A DNA stretch of 64,000 bases from UBA965 sp040396955. GTDB lineage: Bacteria; Chloroflexota; Chloroflexia; Chloroflexales; Roseiflexaceae. Location of the stretch: assembly GCA_040396955.1 (NCBI GenBank), contig JBBAWX010000008.1, positions 62,001-126,000 of the forward strand. The letters run 5' to 3'. This document shows, piece by piece, positions 33,707-42,311 of this stretch. The position numbers were made by a program, and so were the translations under genes. The notes below the pieces were generated by a model. That model was not told where the DNA came from. It saw nothing but the letters and a program-made list of their open reading frames with translations, and did no database searches. Each line of letters opens with the position of its first letter. Positions within the stretch are counted from its first letter, which is position 1.

Positions 33707-34594
33707 TTAGGGGGTAGCCGTGATGACAGTGATATCGCTGCCACCTGTTTGGTTAGACACTACAAAGAGGTGAATTGTTTCATTGGTGCGCTGAAGTGTC
33801 AGCGTAATCTGCTGGGCGCTGGTGGTGTCTTGGTTGATCTGCCAACCTTGGGCGTAGAGCAGGGGGAGGGCGGTGGCAACTGCTGGTGTGGGTGCGTTGG
33901 GGGCATCGAGGAGCAAGGCACCGGCGTAATAGCGGCGATTGACCCATTCGGGTGGGAATGGTAGGGTATCGAGGAGCGTGCCAAGGCACAGTTGTGTGGG
34001 GGCTACGAGCGACGGAACCGTCGCCTGATAGGTGTAATCCCAGCTGATATCGCCTTGGACGACTTCGCTCCAGGGGAGCAAGATGCGGCCAGTGCCGGTG
34101 CCCTGTAGCGTGGTCAAGAGTTGGTCGATGATGGTGGCTGTGGCTTGAAAGCGTTGCCAGCCGGCACCACCAGTCGTGCTTTGCCAGCGGTGAGCTTCTG
34201 GCAGGGCGGTGAATTCGTGCATGGGGCCAAGGATGTCACGCATGGTGACGGGTGGAAATCCGCTCGCGTCACGCAGGCAATCGCCATCGATGAAATGGCG
34301 TTGATCGGCCCGTACCACGAACGTCGCCTGGCCAGCGACGGCTGCGAGCCAGGTGGGGAGCAGGGTGCCAGTCGCCTGTACGTGGAGGAGCGTGGTCGTA
34401 GCATCACTGGAGATGGTGAGTTGGTAGGTGCCGTTGCGTGGTTGTGCTTGGGTATCCACCGCATTTGCGGTGGTGACGATGAGTTGATGCACGCCGGTGC
34501 GCTCTGTGTCGAGTGCCACCGTGCGGGTGGGCGTAGGCGTACTGCAGGCCGTGAACACACCGATGCAGATGAGCAAGATGCTAACAAAACGCAT
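33707..34594 (-). CDS. Predicted lipoprotein of unknown function
   Basis: 295 residues. A short signal peptide (MRFVSILLICIGVFTAC) ends in a good lipobox with the lipidated Cys at 17, then a Thr/Pro spacer. The mature part is beta-rich with conserved-looking Trp (HRWQSTTGGAGWQRF, GDISWDYTYQ), and resembles in layout the LppX/LprG-like or outer-surface lipoproteins of Chloroflexota, but I cannot assign a family. Spaced 15 bases from the upstream GNAT gene and 64 from the hydrolase gene, all on one strand. Confidence 0.7.
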   Translation of the reverse strand: MRFVSILLICIGVFTACSTPTPTRTVALDTERTGVHQLIVTTANAVDTQAQPRNGTYQLTISSDATTTLLHVQATGTLLPTWLAAVAGQATFVVRADQRHFIDGDCLRDASGFPPVTMRDILGPMHEFTALPEAHRWQSTTGGAGWQRFQATATIIDQLLTTLQGTGTGRILLPWSEVVQGDISWDYTYQATVPSLVAPTQLCLGTLLDTLPFPPEWVNRRYYAGALLLDAPNAPTPAVATALPLLYAQGWQINQDTTSAQQITLTLQRTNETIHLFVVSNQTGGSDITVITATP

Positions 34595-34609
34595 AGTTAA
34601 GATGATCCA

Positions 34610-35623
34610 TCAATAATCGTGTTGAATCCACTGGGCCATGAACAGGTTGTCGTCAACGGCGAATCCTTGTTTTTCGTAAAAAGACACCACCTGCCGATTA
34701 TTGTGACGCACGAGCAGGTTGACCTTTTCACAGCCTTGCTGGCGTAACCGCTCAACTACGGCTGTGATGAGGCGGGCACCGTAGCCATGGCCTTGGGCAT
34801 CGGGGTGGACGGCGAGGTGGTTGATCCAGCCCCGACGACCATCGTCGCTTCCAAGCACGGTGCCCAGCATACGGCCATCGGTGGCACACAACATCCAGGC
34901 TAAGTTGCCCGAGATGGCGAGGTGACGGCGCAGGCCCGTCTCACTGTCGGTGGGGCTGATTTGTAGGGATGCGGCTTGCCATAACGCCAGCATCACGGGT
35001 AAGTCGGCAAGTGTGATGGGGCGCAAAAAGGTGCCGTCGGGGTAGGTAAAGATGCGGCGAGCTGGCTCATAAATGCCGACGACTTGGAGCCAGGGCGGGT
35101 CGGCGTGCGGGTTGGTGCGAAGCTCCATGCCAAGGGTACGCATGACTCCTTGTGAGGCATGATTCGTGTACTCTGTGGTGGCAATGATGCGCCGGAGTCC
35201 GAGCGGACCGCACGCATATGCGACGAGAGATTGTGCGGCCTCGCTGGCGTATCCTTGTTGGCGCCATGCCGGGAGGATGTGCCAGTAGAGACCGACTTCG
35301 GCTTGGGTGCGGCCGTCATCGTGCGCACCAATGCCGACGCGCGCATAGTTGTCGACACAGGGGACCAGTCCAATGGCACCAATGATTTGGTTGCTGGCGC
35401 TATGGACAATGGCGCGCTCGCCGTATGGGGGCTGGTCGAGTGATGCGAGATAGTATTCGTTGGCCACGTTCCAGCTCAGCCACGCGTGACGTTGTGCGAC
35501 AACAAGTGCATCTGCAGCGGTGATGTCGATGCCATCAAACACTGCGATGGCGGCCGGCAAATCATCGTGGGTGAAGGGGCGCATGTGGAGGCGACTTGTG
35601 GTAAGGACGGGCATGCGACGCAT
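34610..35623 (-). CDS. Protein with two GNAT acetyltransferase domains
   Basis: 337 residues from ATG 35623; a much longer upstream frame covers the beta-lactamase-like gene and is a shadow. The first domain (about 1-180) is RimJ/RimL-like (TTSRLHMRPFTHDDLPAAIAVF..., acetyl-CoA loop PAWRQQGYASEAAQSLV). The second (about 195-335) is a typical GNAT (HLAVHPDAQGHGYGARLITAVVERL, then VNLLVRHNNRQVVSFYEKQGF). Tandem GNATs usually act on amines of antibiotics or small molecules, or have one inactive half. GGGAG precedes the start. It lies 5 bases after the beta-lactamase-like gene. Confidence 0.85.
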   Translation of the reverse strand: MRRMPVLTTSRLHMRPFTHDDLPAAIAVFDGIDITAADALVVAQRHAWLSWNVANEYYLASLDQPPYGERAIVHSASNQIIGAIGLVPCVDNYARVGIGAHDDGRTQAEVGLYWHILPAWRQQGYASEAAQSLVAYACGPLGLRRIIATTEYTNHASQGVMRTLGMELRTNPHADPPWLQVVGIYEPARRIFTYPDGTFLRPITLADLPVMLALWQAASLQISPTDSETGLRRHLAISGNLAWMLCATDGRMLGTVLGSDDGRRGWINHLAVHPDAQGHGYGARLITAVVERLRQQGCEKVNLLVRHNNRQVVSFYEKQGFAVDDNLFMAQWIQHDY

Positions 35624-35628
35624 GACGT

Positions 35629-36417
35629 TTAGCTCCCGATGATGGTACGAGTAGTGGCAATGATGGCTTGAAGACCCGGGTGGTCGGCAGTGTGTGGCGC
35701 ATCGGCGAGTTCTTGGGCGAAGCAGGCGACCACCACGACATCGCCCTGTGGTGTGGTAAGGATGCCACAGTCGTTTTTGAGATCTTCGTCGGAGCCGGTT
35801 TTGCCGGCGTAGTGCCACCCCACAGGGAGGGCACGGGGAATACCGACGCGGTCTTGTTGGGCGGCGAGGGTCTGGCGGAGCCACTGATTTGTTGCGGCAT
35901 TGCCGAGGCGTCCGCTGGCGATAAGGGTGAGCAGGTGGACCACGTCATAGGCGGTGGTCACGCCGAGCCCCCATGGCAGGCAGGCTGGTGTGTTGGGCGC
36001 AAACACTTTGCGATTGAGGCGTGTGTGGGTCATACCGACCGCTTGGATGTGTTGATTGATATTGTCGATTCCTAGCACATCAATCAGCATATTTGTGGCC
36101 GTATTGTCAGAAATAACGGTCATGAGTGTTGCTACGTCACGAATGGTGGGTTGTAGTCCTTTGTCCATGAGCTTGAGGATGCCCATGCCACCCACGGGAT
36201 TACTCGGCAGATCGAGACGGTGCTCCCATGTGAGGTGGCCCTGCTCGACCTGCAGGGCGGTGTAGGTGAGGATGGGGAGTTTGATGATACTGGCGGTTTT
36301 GACCTGGCGCTGGGCGTGATAGGCCATGATGGGCGAAGCCCCGAGCGGTTGCCAGAGGAGAGAGAGCTGGGTCTGGTACTGGGTTTCGATGGCCGAAATA
36401 TCCGATGGGGATGGCAT
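35629..36417 (-). CDS. Class A beta-lactamase-fold serine hydrolase without export signal
   Basis: 262 residues from ATG 36417 (AAAGGA eight bases upstream). The class A active-site blocks are present: SIIK (the SxxK, about residues 43-46), SDN in VISDNTATN and KTG in YAGKTGSDED. The omega-loop Glu motif (ExxLN) that deacylates penicillins is not visible; the equivalent region reads THTRLNRKVF. There is no signal peptide with the chosen start. Proteins of this kind are usually annotated beta-lactamase-related serine hydrolases and may be peptidases rather than resistance enzymes. Flanked by proS and the double GNAT. Confidence 0.82.
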   Translation of the reverse strand: MPSPSDISAIETQYQTQLSLLWQPLGASPIMAYHAQRQVKTASIIKLPILTYTALQVEQGHLTWEHRLDLPSNPVGGMGILKLMDKGLQPTIRDVATLMTVISDNTATNMLIDVLGIDNINQHIQAVGMTHTRLNRKVFAPNTPACLPWGLGVTTAYDVVHLLTLIASGRLGNAATNQWLRQTLAAQQDRVGIPRALPVGWHYAGKTGSDEDLKNDCGILTTPQGDVVVVACFAQELADAPHTADHPGLQAIIATTRTIIGS

Positions 36418-36510
36418 GTGGCATCCTTTCCAAGTGGCAGATGTGGGGGAGAAACGGCGAGGTGTGAGGCATACGCCCCACACCTGCGAGTCAGCACGCG
36501 GACAACGAAT

Positions 36511-37953
36511 CTAGTAGGCGCGGGCAAAGACGACCATGGTGGTGGCCGGTTTGCCGGTATAGAAGCAGGTGCCACTGCCACCGGGTTGCTCAATGGGGAT
36601 ACAGCGGATGGTAGCGCGGGTTTCTTCTTGGATGCGGCGTTCGTCTGCGTCGCTCCCAGCCCACCAGCACCAGGCGAAGCCGGTTTCGATTTGGGCCTTG
36701 AGTTCGTCGTACGAGCTGACGGTCTTGGTGTGAGCGGCGCGGAAATCGAGGGCGCGCTGGTAGAGGGCGACCTGGATTTCGTCGAGCAGGGCGACAATTC
36801 GTTCGGTGAGTCCCTCTTGGGGCACGAAGCTTTTGCCTTCGCGACCAGGGATATCACGGCGCGCCATGGCAACGGATCCCTTTTCGACATCCTTGGGGCC
36901 GACTTCGATGCGCACGGGCACCCCTTTGACTTCCCACTCGTTGAACTTGAAGCCAGGCGAGAGGTGGTCACGGGTGTCGATTTTGAAGCGGATTTGGCCC
37001 TTCCAACCGGCGGTGATGGTGGCAACGGCAGCCATGACGAGGGCCTTTTCGGCGTCGTTTTTGAAGATGGGCACGACCACGACTTGGATGGGGGCCAAGA
37101 GGGGCGGTACGACTAAGCCTTCGTCGTCGCTGTGCGCCATGATGAGGGCACCGATGAGGCGCGTGCTGACGCCCCAGCTGGTGGTCCAGGCGTGTTGCAG
37201 GGTATTGGTCTGGTCGGTATAGGTGATATCGAAGGCTTTGGCGAAGTTTTGCCCCAAATTATGCGACGTACCGGCTTGCAGGGCGCGGCCGTCTTGCATC
37301 ATGGCTTCGATGCAGTAGGAGCGCAGAGCGCCGGGGAACTTTTCCTTTTCGGTTTTGAGGCCACGGATGACGGGCACCGCCATCACTTTTTCGACGAAGT
37401 CGGCGTAGACGTCGTGGAGAATCATCAACGTTTCTTCTTCGGCCTCTTGCTCGGTGGCATGCACGGTGTGGCCCTCTTGCCAGAGGAACTCGGCGGTGCG
37501 CAAGAAGGGGCGGGTGCGCATCTCCCAGCGCATCACGTTGGCCCACTGGTTGACCAGGATGGGCAAATCGCGGTATGAGCGCACCCATTTGGCGTAGAAG
37601 TAGCCGATGATGGTCTCGGAGGTGGGGCGGATGACGTAGGGCTCGGTGAGCTCTTCACCGCTCGCGCGGGTGACTTCGGCGACTTCGGGGGCAAAGCCTT
37701 CGACGTGCTCGGCTTCTTTCATGAGGAAGCTCTTGGGGATGAGCAGGGGGAAGTAGGCGTTGACGTGGCCGGTCTCTTTGATGCGCGCATCGAGGCCTGC
37801 TTGAATGCCCTCCCAAATGGCGTAGCCGGTCGGCTTGAAGACGATACAGCCACGCACGACCTCCGCATAGTCGGCCAAATCGGCTTCACGGACGACGTCG
37901 AGGTACCACTGTGAATAATCTTTGGCGCGGGGCGTAATGCCGTCTTTGGGCAT
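36511..37953 (-). CDS. proS: Prolyl-tRNA synthetase, archaeal/eukaryal-length type
   Basis: 480 residues, the short type without the INS editing domain. It charges tRNA-Pro. Class II motifs are seen: motif 2 region MRTRPFLRTAEFLWQEGHTVH, GTSHNLGQNFAKAFDITYTD, and motif 3-like TTSWGVSTRLIGALIM; the anticodon domain and the zinc-binding-like C-terminal extension ending VVFARAY close the protein. The family ends in a conserved Tyr, as here. This type occurs in Chloroflexota, Deinococcus, Mycoplasma and others. Confidence 0.96.
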   Translation of the reverse strand: MPKDGITPRAKDYSQWYLDVVREADLADYAEVVRGCIVFKPTGYAIWEGIQAGLDARIKETGHVNAYFPLLIPKSFLMKEAEHVEGFAPEVAEVTRASGEELTEPYVIRPTSETIIGYFYAKWVRSYRDLPILVNQWANVMRWEMRTRPFLRTAEFLWQEGHTVHATEQEAEEETLMILHDVYADFVEKVMAVPVIRGLKTEKEKFPGALRSYCIEAMMQDGRALQAGTSHNLGQNFAKAFDITYTDQTNTLQHAWTTSWGVSTRLIGALIMAHSDDEGLVVPPLLAPIQVVVVPIFKNDAEKALVMAAVATITAGWKGQIRFKIDTRDHLSPGFKFNEWEVKGVPVRIEVGPKDVEKGSVAMARRDIPGREGKSFVPQEGLTERIVALLDEIQVALYQRALDFRAAHTKTVSSYDELKAQIETGFAWCWWAGSDADERRIQEETRATIRCIPIEQPGGSGTCFYTGKPATTMVVFARAY

Positions 37954-38015
37954 GGCAACAAGCTCCTGTGGATTACAATGCGAAACTTGCTTCTATTGTA
38001 CCACGTTGGTATGGA

Positions 38016-38705
38016 TTAGCGTGGTGTCAGGGTGGCTTGGAGTGTGCGATAGGCACCGCTGAGATCGCCGTCGGCACGGAAAAAGGCGCTCCCCACCACT
38101 ACATCATCGACTCCGGCCTCGGCTACCGTGGCCAGCGTATCCAGCCCAATACCACCATCGACCTGAATGCGCGTGGGGAGCGCATGGTGGTCGATGTACT
38201 GCCGCAGGGCAATAATCTTGGCGGTCGATTGCGGGATGTACTGCTGACCACCAAAACCCGGATTGACCGTCATGAGGAGCACGGTGTCAATCTGATCGAT
38301 GATTTCGTACACGCTGTGCAGGGAAGTGGCCGGATTGACTGCTACCCCCACAGCGGCACCGGTGGCTTTGATGAGCTGAATGGTGCGGTGCAGATGCGGT
38401 GAGGCTTCGACGTGTACGCTGATTTGATTGGCACCGGCCTTGGCAAACGCCTCGATGTAGCGTTCGGGCTCGACAATCATCAGGTGGCAGTCGAGGTAGG
38501 CGTCGGCACCGAGGTATTGACGCAAGGCGGCCACCATGGGCATGCCCATGGTGATATTGGGCACAAAGCGGCCATCCATGACATCAACGTGCAGGCGATC
38601 GCCACCATGGGCGAGGGCAGCCGCCGCGGACTCCCCCATGCGGGCAAAATCGGACGCAAGTAGCGACGGACTGAGGCAGATGTGGCGGTGAGCATACTGT
38701 AGCAT
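38016..38705 (-). CDS. rpe: Ribulose-phosphate 3-epimerase
   Basis: 229 residues from ATG 38705 (GGAG five bases upstream). Interconverts ribulose 5-phosphate and xylulose 5-phosphate in the pentose phosphate pathway. The TIM-barrel signatures are all there: SPSLLASDFARMGE, HVDVMDGRFVPNITMG, DCHLMI, MTVNPGFGGQ and VDGGI, with metal-binding His and Asp residues intact. Between proS and the glycosidase cluster; a hairpin separates it from the fucosidase gene, so it is likely expressed independently. Confidence 0.96.
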   Translation of the reverse strand: MLQYAHRHICLSPSLLASDFARMGESAAAALAHGGDRLHVDVMDGRFVPNITMGMPMVAALRQYLGADAYLDCHLMIVEPERYIEAFAKAGANQISVHVEASPHLHRTIQLIKATGAAVGVAVNPATSLHSVYEIIDQIDTVLLMTVNPGFGGQQYIPQSTAKIIALRQYIDHHALPTRIQVDGGIGLDTLATVAEAGVDDVVVGSAFFRADGDLSGAYRTLQATLTPR

Positions 38706-38747
38706 CGCATCTCCGTGGGCGAGCAATAGGCGTGTTAGGCATCATAC

Positions 38748-38779
38748 CACACGCAGTCATCGAGCGATGACTGCGTGTG
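38748..38779 (-). terminator. Terminator hairpin of the glycoside cluster
   Basis: Perfect 15-base arms (38748-38762 and 38765-38779) with a minimal loop, 30 bases beyond the fucosidase stop. No clear T-run. Confidence 0.6.
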
Positions 38780-38809
38780 AGGATGGAGGAGGTGAGTAGG
38801 CGCGAAAAA

Positions 38810-40192
38810 TTAGGCGGGCGTGATGCGCAACGTGTAGGCGGCCGCATCGGCCAACTGATCGGGGCAGGTCACGGTGATGCCGGAGCCGGTGCGTTCCCAG
38901 GCGAGTGCGCCATCATGCCCGAGGAGCGTGATGATGCTGTGATTGCTGATGGGCAGGTCGGCGATTGAGATGCGCCCGCGGGGCACCCCAAAGATGGTGG
39001 CGTACAGGGTATGCTCACGGGTGGTGAAGCGGATGCTGAGGCCACCATCGGTGCTGCCTTCGGCGCGGCTCCATGGGCGCGTGGCATAGATGGCCTCGCC
39101 GTTGGTAGTGAGCCACGCGCCCAGCGCCAAGAGGCGCTCGGCCTGTTCGGCCGGAATGGAGCCGTCGCCACGAGGGCCCACGTTGATGAGCAGGTTGCCG
39201 TTTTTGCTGACGATGTCGACAAACGAGCGAATCAATTCGACGGGAGAGAGCATGTCGTTGACGGATTCGTTGCGGTTGTAGCCAAACGAAAACCCGAGGC
39301 CACGGCACGATTCCCACTTGTCGGGCTGGATGGTGTCGAAGACGGCGTATTCGGGCGTGCGGTAGTCGGAGTGAGCCGGTTTGGGGAGCATGCCCTCGCT
39401 GATTTGCGCGATTTGATCGGGCGATGCCTGTGTGAAGCGATCGTTGATGACACCTTCGGGGACGGCATTGTAGTAATCGGCGAAGAGGGCGCCGAGATCG
39501 GAGCCGCGCGGGTAGCCGATGTCGTTCCACATGCAGGCGGGGCGATAGCGCCGCGTCAGCTCGCGCCAGTGTGCATCAGCGTAGGCCACGTAGTCGTCGG
39601 ATTGGGGGACTGCCTGGAAGAGGTCGGCGATATCGGCAATCACGTGCGTGTTAAACGTCCAATCGAGGCCGCCCGAGTAGTAGAGACCCATGGTCAGCCC
39701 TTTGGCGCGCACGGCGTCGCTCAGCTCACCGACGAGGTCGCGTTGGACCTGGTAATCGGCGATGAACGGGTTGGGTTGCTCGCTGGGCCATAGCAAAAAT
39801 CCGTCGTGGTGCTTGGTGGTGAGTACCACGTATTTGGCACCTGCTTGCGCAAAAAGATCGGCCCAGGTGCTGGCATCCCAGTTGGCCGTGGCAACTTTGA
39901 AATCGTTGGCGAAGTCGCCATAGCTCTTGTCGCCGAACTGCTCGTTGTGATACTCGGCCGTCACACTCCCCGGCACACGCAACGAATTCATGTACCACTC
40001 GGCATACGGGTTGCGCCGAAACCACCCCTGCCAGCCCTCCTGTGCGACCACGTCATGCAGAGGGCCGGTGGTGGGAGCCCAACCGGGCACCGAGTAGAGC
40101 CCCCAGTGGATGAAAATGCCCAATTTGGCGTCGTGGAACCACTGGGGTACCTGGTGTTGTTGTACGGCTTGGAGGGTCGCATCGAATTTCAT
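38810..40192 (-). CDS. GH29-type alpha-L-fucosidase
   Basis: 460 residues, start supported by AAGGAG. Family 29 enzymes remove L-fucose from glycans. Signatures include the N-terminal WFHDAKLGIFIHWGLYSVPGW, KYVVLTTKHHDGFLLWPS, YYSGGLDW, and SKNGNLLINVGPRGDGSIP. The nucleophile Asp is expected in the segment RPACMWNDIGYP, which keeps an Asp after the Trp. A small beta-sandwich follows the barrel. No signal peptide, so it would act on imported oligosaccharides. It ends the uptake cluster. Confidence 0.9.
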   Translation of the reverse strand: MKFDATLQAVQQHQVPQWFHDAKLGIFIHWGLYSVPGWAPTTGPLHDVVAQEGWQGWFRRNPYAEWYMNSLRVPGSVTAEYHNEQFGDKSYGDFANDFKVATANWDASTWADLFAQAGAKYVVLTTKHHDGFLLWPSEQPNPFIADYQVQRDLVGELSDAVRAKGLTMGLYYSGGLDWTFNTHVIADIADLFQAVPQSDDYVAYADAHWRELTRRYRPACMWNDIGYPRGSDLGALFADYYNAVPEGVINDRFTQASPDQIAQISEGMLPKPAHSDYRTPEYAVFDTIQPDKWESCRGLGFSFGYNRNESVNDMLSPVELIRSFVDIVSKNGNLLINVGPRGDGSIPAEQAERLLALGAWLTTNGEAIYATRPWSRAEGSTDGGLSIRFTTREHTLYATIFGVPRGRISIADLPISNHSIITLLGHDGALAWERTGSGITVTCPDQLADAAAYTLRITPA

Positions 40193-40216
40193 ACCAATAA
40201 GCTCCTTCGTGTGTGA

Positions 40217-42286
40217 TTACGCTGTGTGAGCGGCGAGTTCGAGGACGAGTATGGCACCATACGTGATGGTTGGGATGGTGCACTGCCAGGCACCGGCCGA
40301 TCCGGTGAGCGGCAACGAAGTTCCGTCGGGGGCGAGGTATGCACGTGTCACATGCTCGCTCACGCCCACGGTGACCGTGATGTCGTGCAGTGGGATGGGG
40401 TCTTCGAGGTATTCCATGTGTGGCGTGGCCCGCCGGTTGGGCGAGTAGTTGACCACGTGCACCAGGTAGCGGGCCGGGTGCTCTGCGCTGGCGGCCTGAT
40501 AGGTCACGCTGATTTCACTGCTAAGTGGCGCATTGCTCTGGATGAGACGCTGTGGCAAGAGATTGCCGAGCAGTGTGCGCAGGAGTTCGCGGTAGACCCA
40601 GTAGCCGCTTTTGAAATAACTGCCAAACACGGGAAATGCGACTGCGGTCATCTGGTCATTTCTGGTGACCGCCGTGTATTCACTGACATGATCAAACGGC
40701 GATTGGGCGTGGCTGGTGTAGTGCGCCGCACTGCGCTGGAAGAGGGGTTCACCGACTCGGGCGAGCACCTGTGTGCCACCACGCCACTGCGCAGTGCCGT
40801 AGTAGAGGGCATACTCGAAATCCGGGATGTCGGGGAAGTGCGTATGGTCGAGGCACAAAAAGGCTGGTGCAAACGGCGATTCTCCAGCATAGTGTAGCCC
40901 CAAATCGGCATTCCAGCAGGTATCGTGCTCGCCTCTGAGGGCCTGATGACTGGCAATGATTTTGCCGCCGTTGGCCAGGTATGCACGCAGTTGCTGGGCA
41001 AGGAGCGGTGTGACTGTGAGGGTGTCGGGGAGCACAATCAGGCGGTAGCGATTGAGGGTGTCGCCGCCTTCGACGATGTCGAACTGCAACTGCAGTTCGG
41101 TCAGGAGTTTGACGGCGCCGTAGACCGGGCCTTCCTTTTCATGGCGGCCACTACCACCGATGACCAGACGATCGCCGATGTCGGTGAGGGACAAATCGGC
41201 GACCACAATGGCAGCCTCGGTGACGGGGGCGGCGCGTATCAGCCAGGGCTCAATGCTGGCGATGTACTGATAGCCGACCCCGATGGCGGCGTAGACGGCT
41301 GGGTCGAGGCGCCCATGGGGTGGTGGTTGATCGCCGATGGAAATCTGCGCGCCGTGGGCCACGATGCCGGGAAGCTCGCTGAGGAGTTGTTTGGGGTGTT
41401 TGAGACCACCGAAATCGGCCCACGAGCGATGGAATCTGCCCGTCATGCCCACCACGCTTTGCCCAAACGTGCGGGCATAGCGCACGTTGGTGGGGTAGTA
41501 GAGGTAGCCCCAGCCGCCGGTCGGCAGTGCTTCGATGTCCACGTTGTCGAGATGTGCGATGCGTTCGCCCAGCCCAATGCTGGTCTGGTTGTTTTGGTCG
41601 ACCTGGTACGTGGGGTTGATGGCGTGTGCCAAATCATGACAACGACGCATGAAATTGGTCAGCAACTGCTGTTTGTGGGCGCGCTGGGCGGCCACATCGA
41701 GCGGGTCTTGGCCGTGTGACCGGAAGTATGCCAGACAGTTGGGGCAAAAGCACTCGCCACCGATGGGGAAGGGCATGTCGTACCACGGCCCATCGAGGTC
41801 GTAGGTGGTGAGGAATTCACGCGTATGTGCGAGCACGTGGTCGACGAAATCCGTGTTGCTGAGGCAGAGTCCGGTCCACCCCGGGGTTTCGTCGAATTTG
41901 GGCAGGTAGGTGGTGCGGTCGCGCTTCCAGACCAACCACTCTGGATGGCGCTCGGCGAGGTAGTGATCCCAGGTGACGCAGTAGTAGGCGTACACCTTGA
42001 TGTTGCGGGCACGGCAGGCGGCAATTTGCGCGCCCATCAGGTCGAAGTCGAGGCCGGGGTGCATGGGGCCACTTGCGGTCGGGTAGTAGAAGTACCCGTG
42101 CATGTCTTTGGCAAACACGACGACGGCGTCGACGTGGCCGGCGAGCAGTGTATCGCCGAACTCGTCGGGGTCGAACCGCTCGCCGATGCGGGGTACGTGG
42201 TGCGAGTTGTGGAAATCGAGGTGTATTTTGCGGAACCGCCGCGGTGGCTGGTTCAAGAAGGCCGGATCAATCCAGGGCTGTTGCAT
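40217..42286 (-). CDS. GHL6-like glycoside hydrolase with beta-galactosidase-trimerisation-like domain
   Basis: 689 residues from ATG 42286 (AAAGGAG six bases upstream). The N-terminal part (about 15-330) is a TIM-barrel of the hypothetical glycosyl hydrolase 6 type: IHLDFHNSHHV, VVVFAKDMHGYFYYPT, RNIKVYAYYCVTWDHYLAERHPEW, GPWYDMPFPIGGECFCPNC. A glutamine-amidotransferase-like domain follows (about 380-560; RYRLIVLPDTLTVTPLLAQQLRAYLANGGKIIASHQA), as in GH42 enzymes, then a beta domain. The CFCPNC pair suggests a bound metal. No signal peptide. The substrate is unknown; company with GH29 suggests a fucosylated or galactosylated glycan. Confidence 0.75.
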   Translation of the reverse strand: MQQPWIDPAFLNQPPRRFRKIHLDFHNSHHVPRIGERFDPDEFGDTLLAGHVDAVVVFAKDMHGYFYYPTASGPMHPGLDFDLMGAQIAACRARNIKVYAYYCVTWDHYLAERHPEWLVWKRDRTTYLPKFDETPGWTGLCLSNTDFVDHVLAHTREFLTTYDLDGPWYDMPFPIGGECFCPNCLAYFRSHGQDPLDVAAQRAHKQQLLTNFMRRCHDLAHAINPTYQVDQNNQTSIGLGERIAHLDNVDIEALPTGGWGYLYYPTNVRYARTFGQSVVGMTGRFHRSWADFGGLKHPKQLLSELPGIVAHGAQISIGDQPPPHGRLDPAVYAAIGVGYQYIASIEPWLIRAAPVTEAAIVVADLSLTDIGDRLVIGGSGRHEKEGPVYGAVKLLTELQLQFDIVEGGDTLNRYRLIVLPDTLTVTPLLAQQLRAYLANGGKIIASHQALRGEHDTCWNADLGLHYAGESPFAPAFLCLDHTHFPDIPDFEYALYYGTAQWRGGTQVLARVGEPLFQRSAAHYTSHAQSPFDHVSEYTAVTRNDQMTAVAFPVFGSYFKSGYWVYRELLRTLLGNLLPQRLIQSNAPLSSEISVTYQAASAEHPARYLVHVVNYSPNRRATPHMEYLEDPIPLHDITVTVGVSEHVTRAYLAPDGTSLPLTGSAGAWQCTIPTITYGAILVLELAAHTA

Positions 42287-42311
42287 GACCGACTCCTTTG
42301 TCGTGGGCTGG

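Noticed and set aside
35624..35884. Long N-terminal extension of the double GNAT protein
   Set aside because: It lies over the beta-lactamase-like gene and is composed of Arg/Pro/His-rich shadow sequence.
36220..37116. A 298-codon plus-strand frame across bla-like and proS genes
   Set aside because: It spans two real genes on the other strand and has no start signal or motif.
40226..40897. A 223-codon plus-strand frame inside the GHL6-like gene
   Set aside because: Antisense shadow without motifs or a ribosome binding site.
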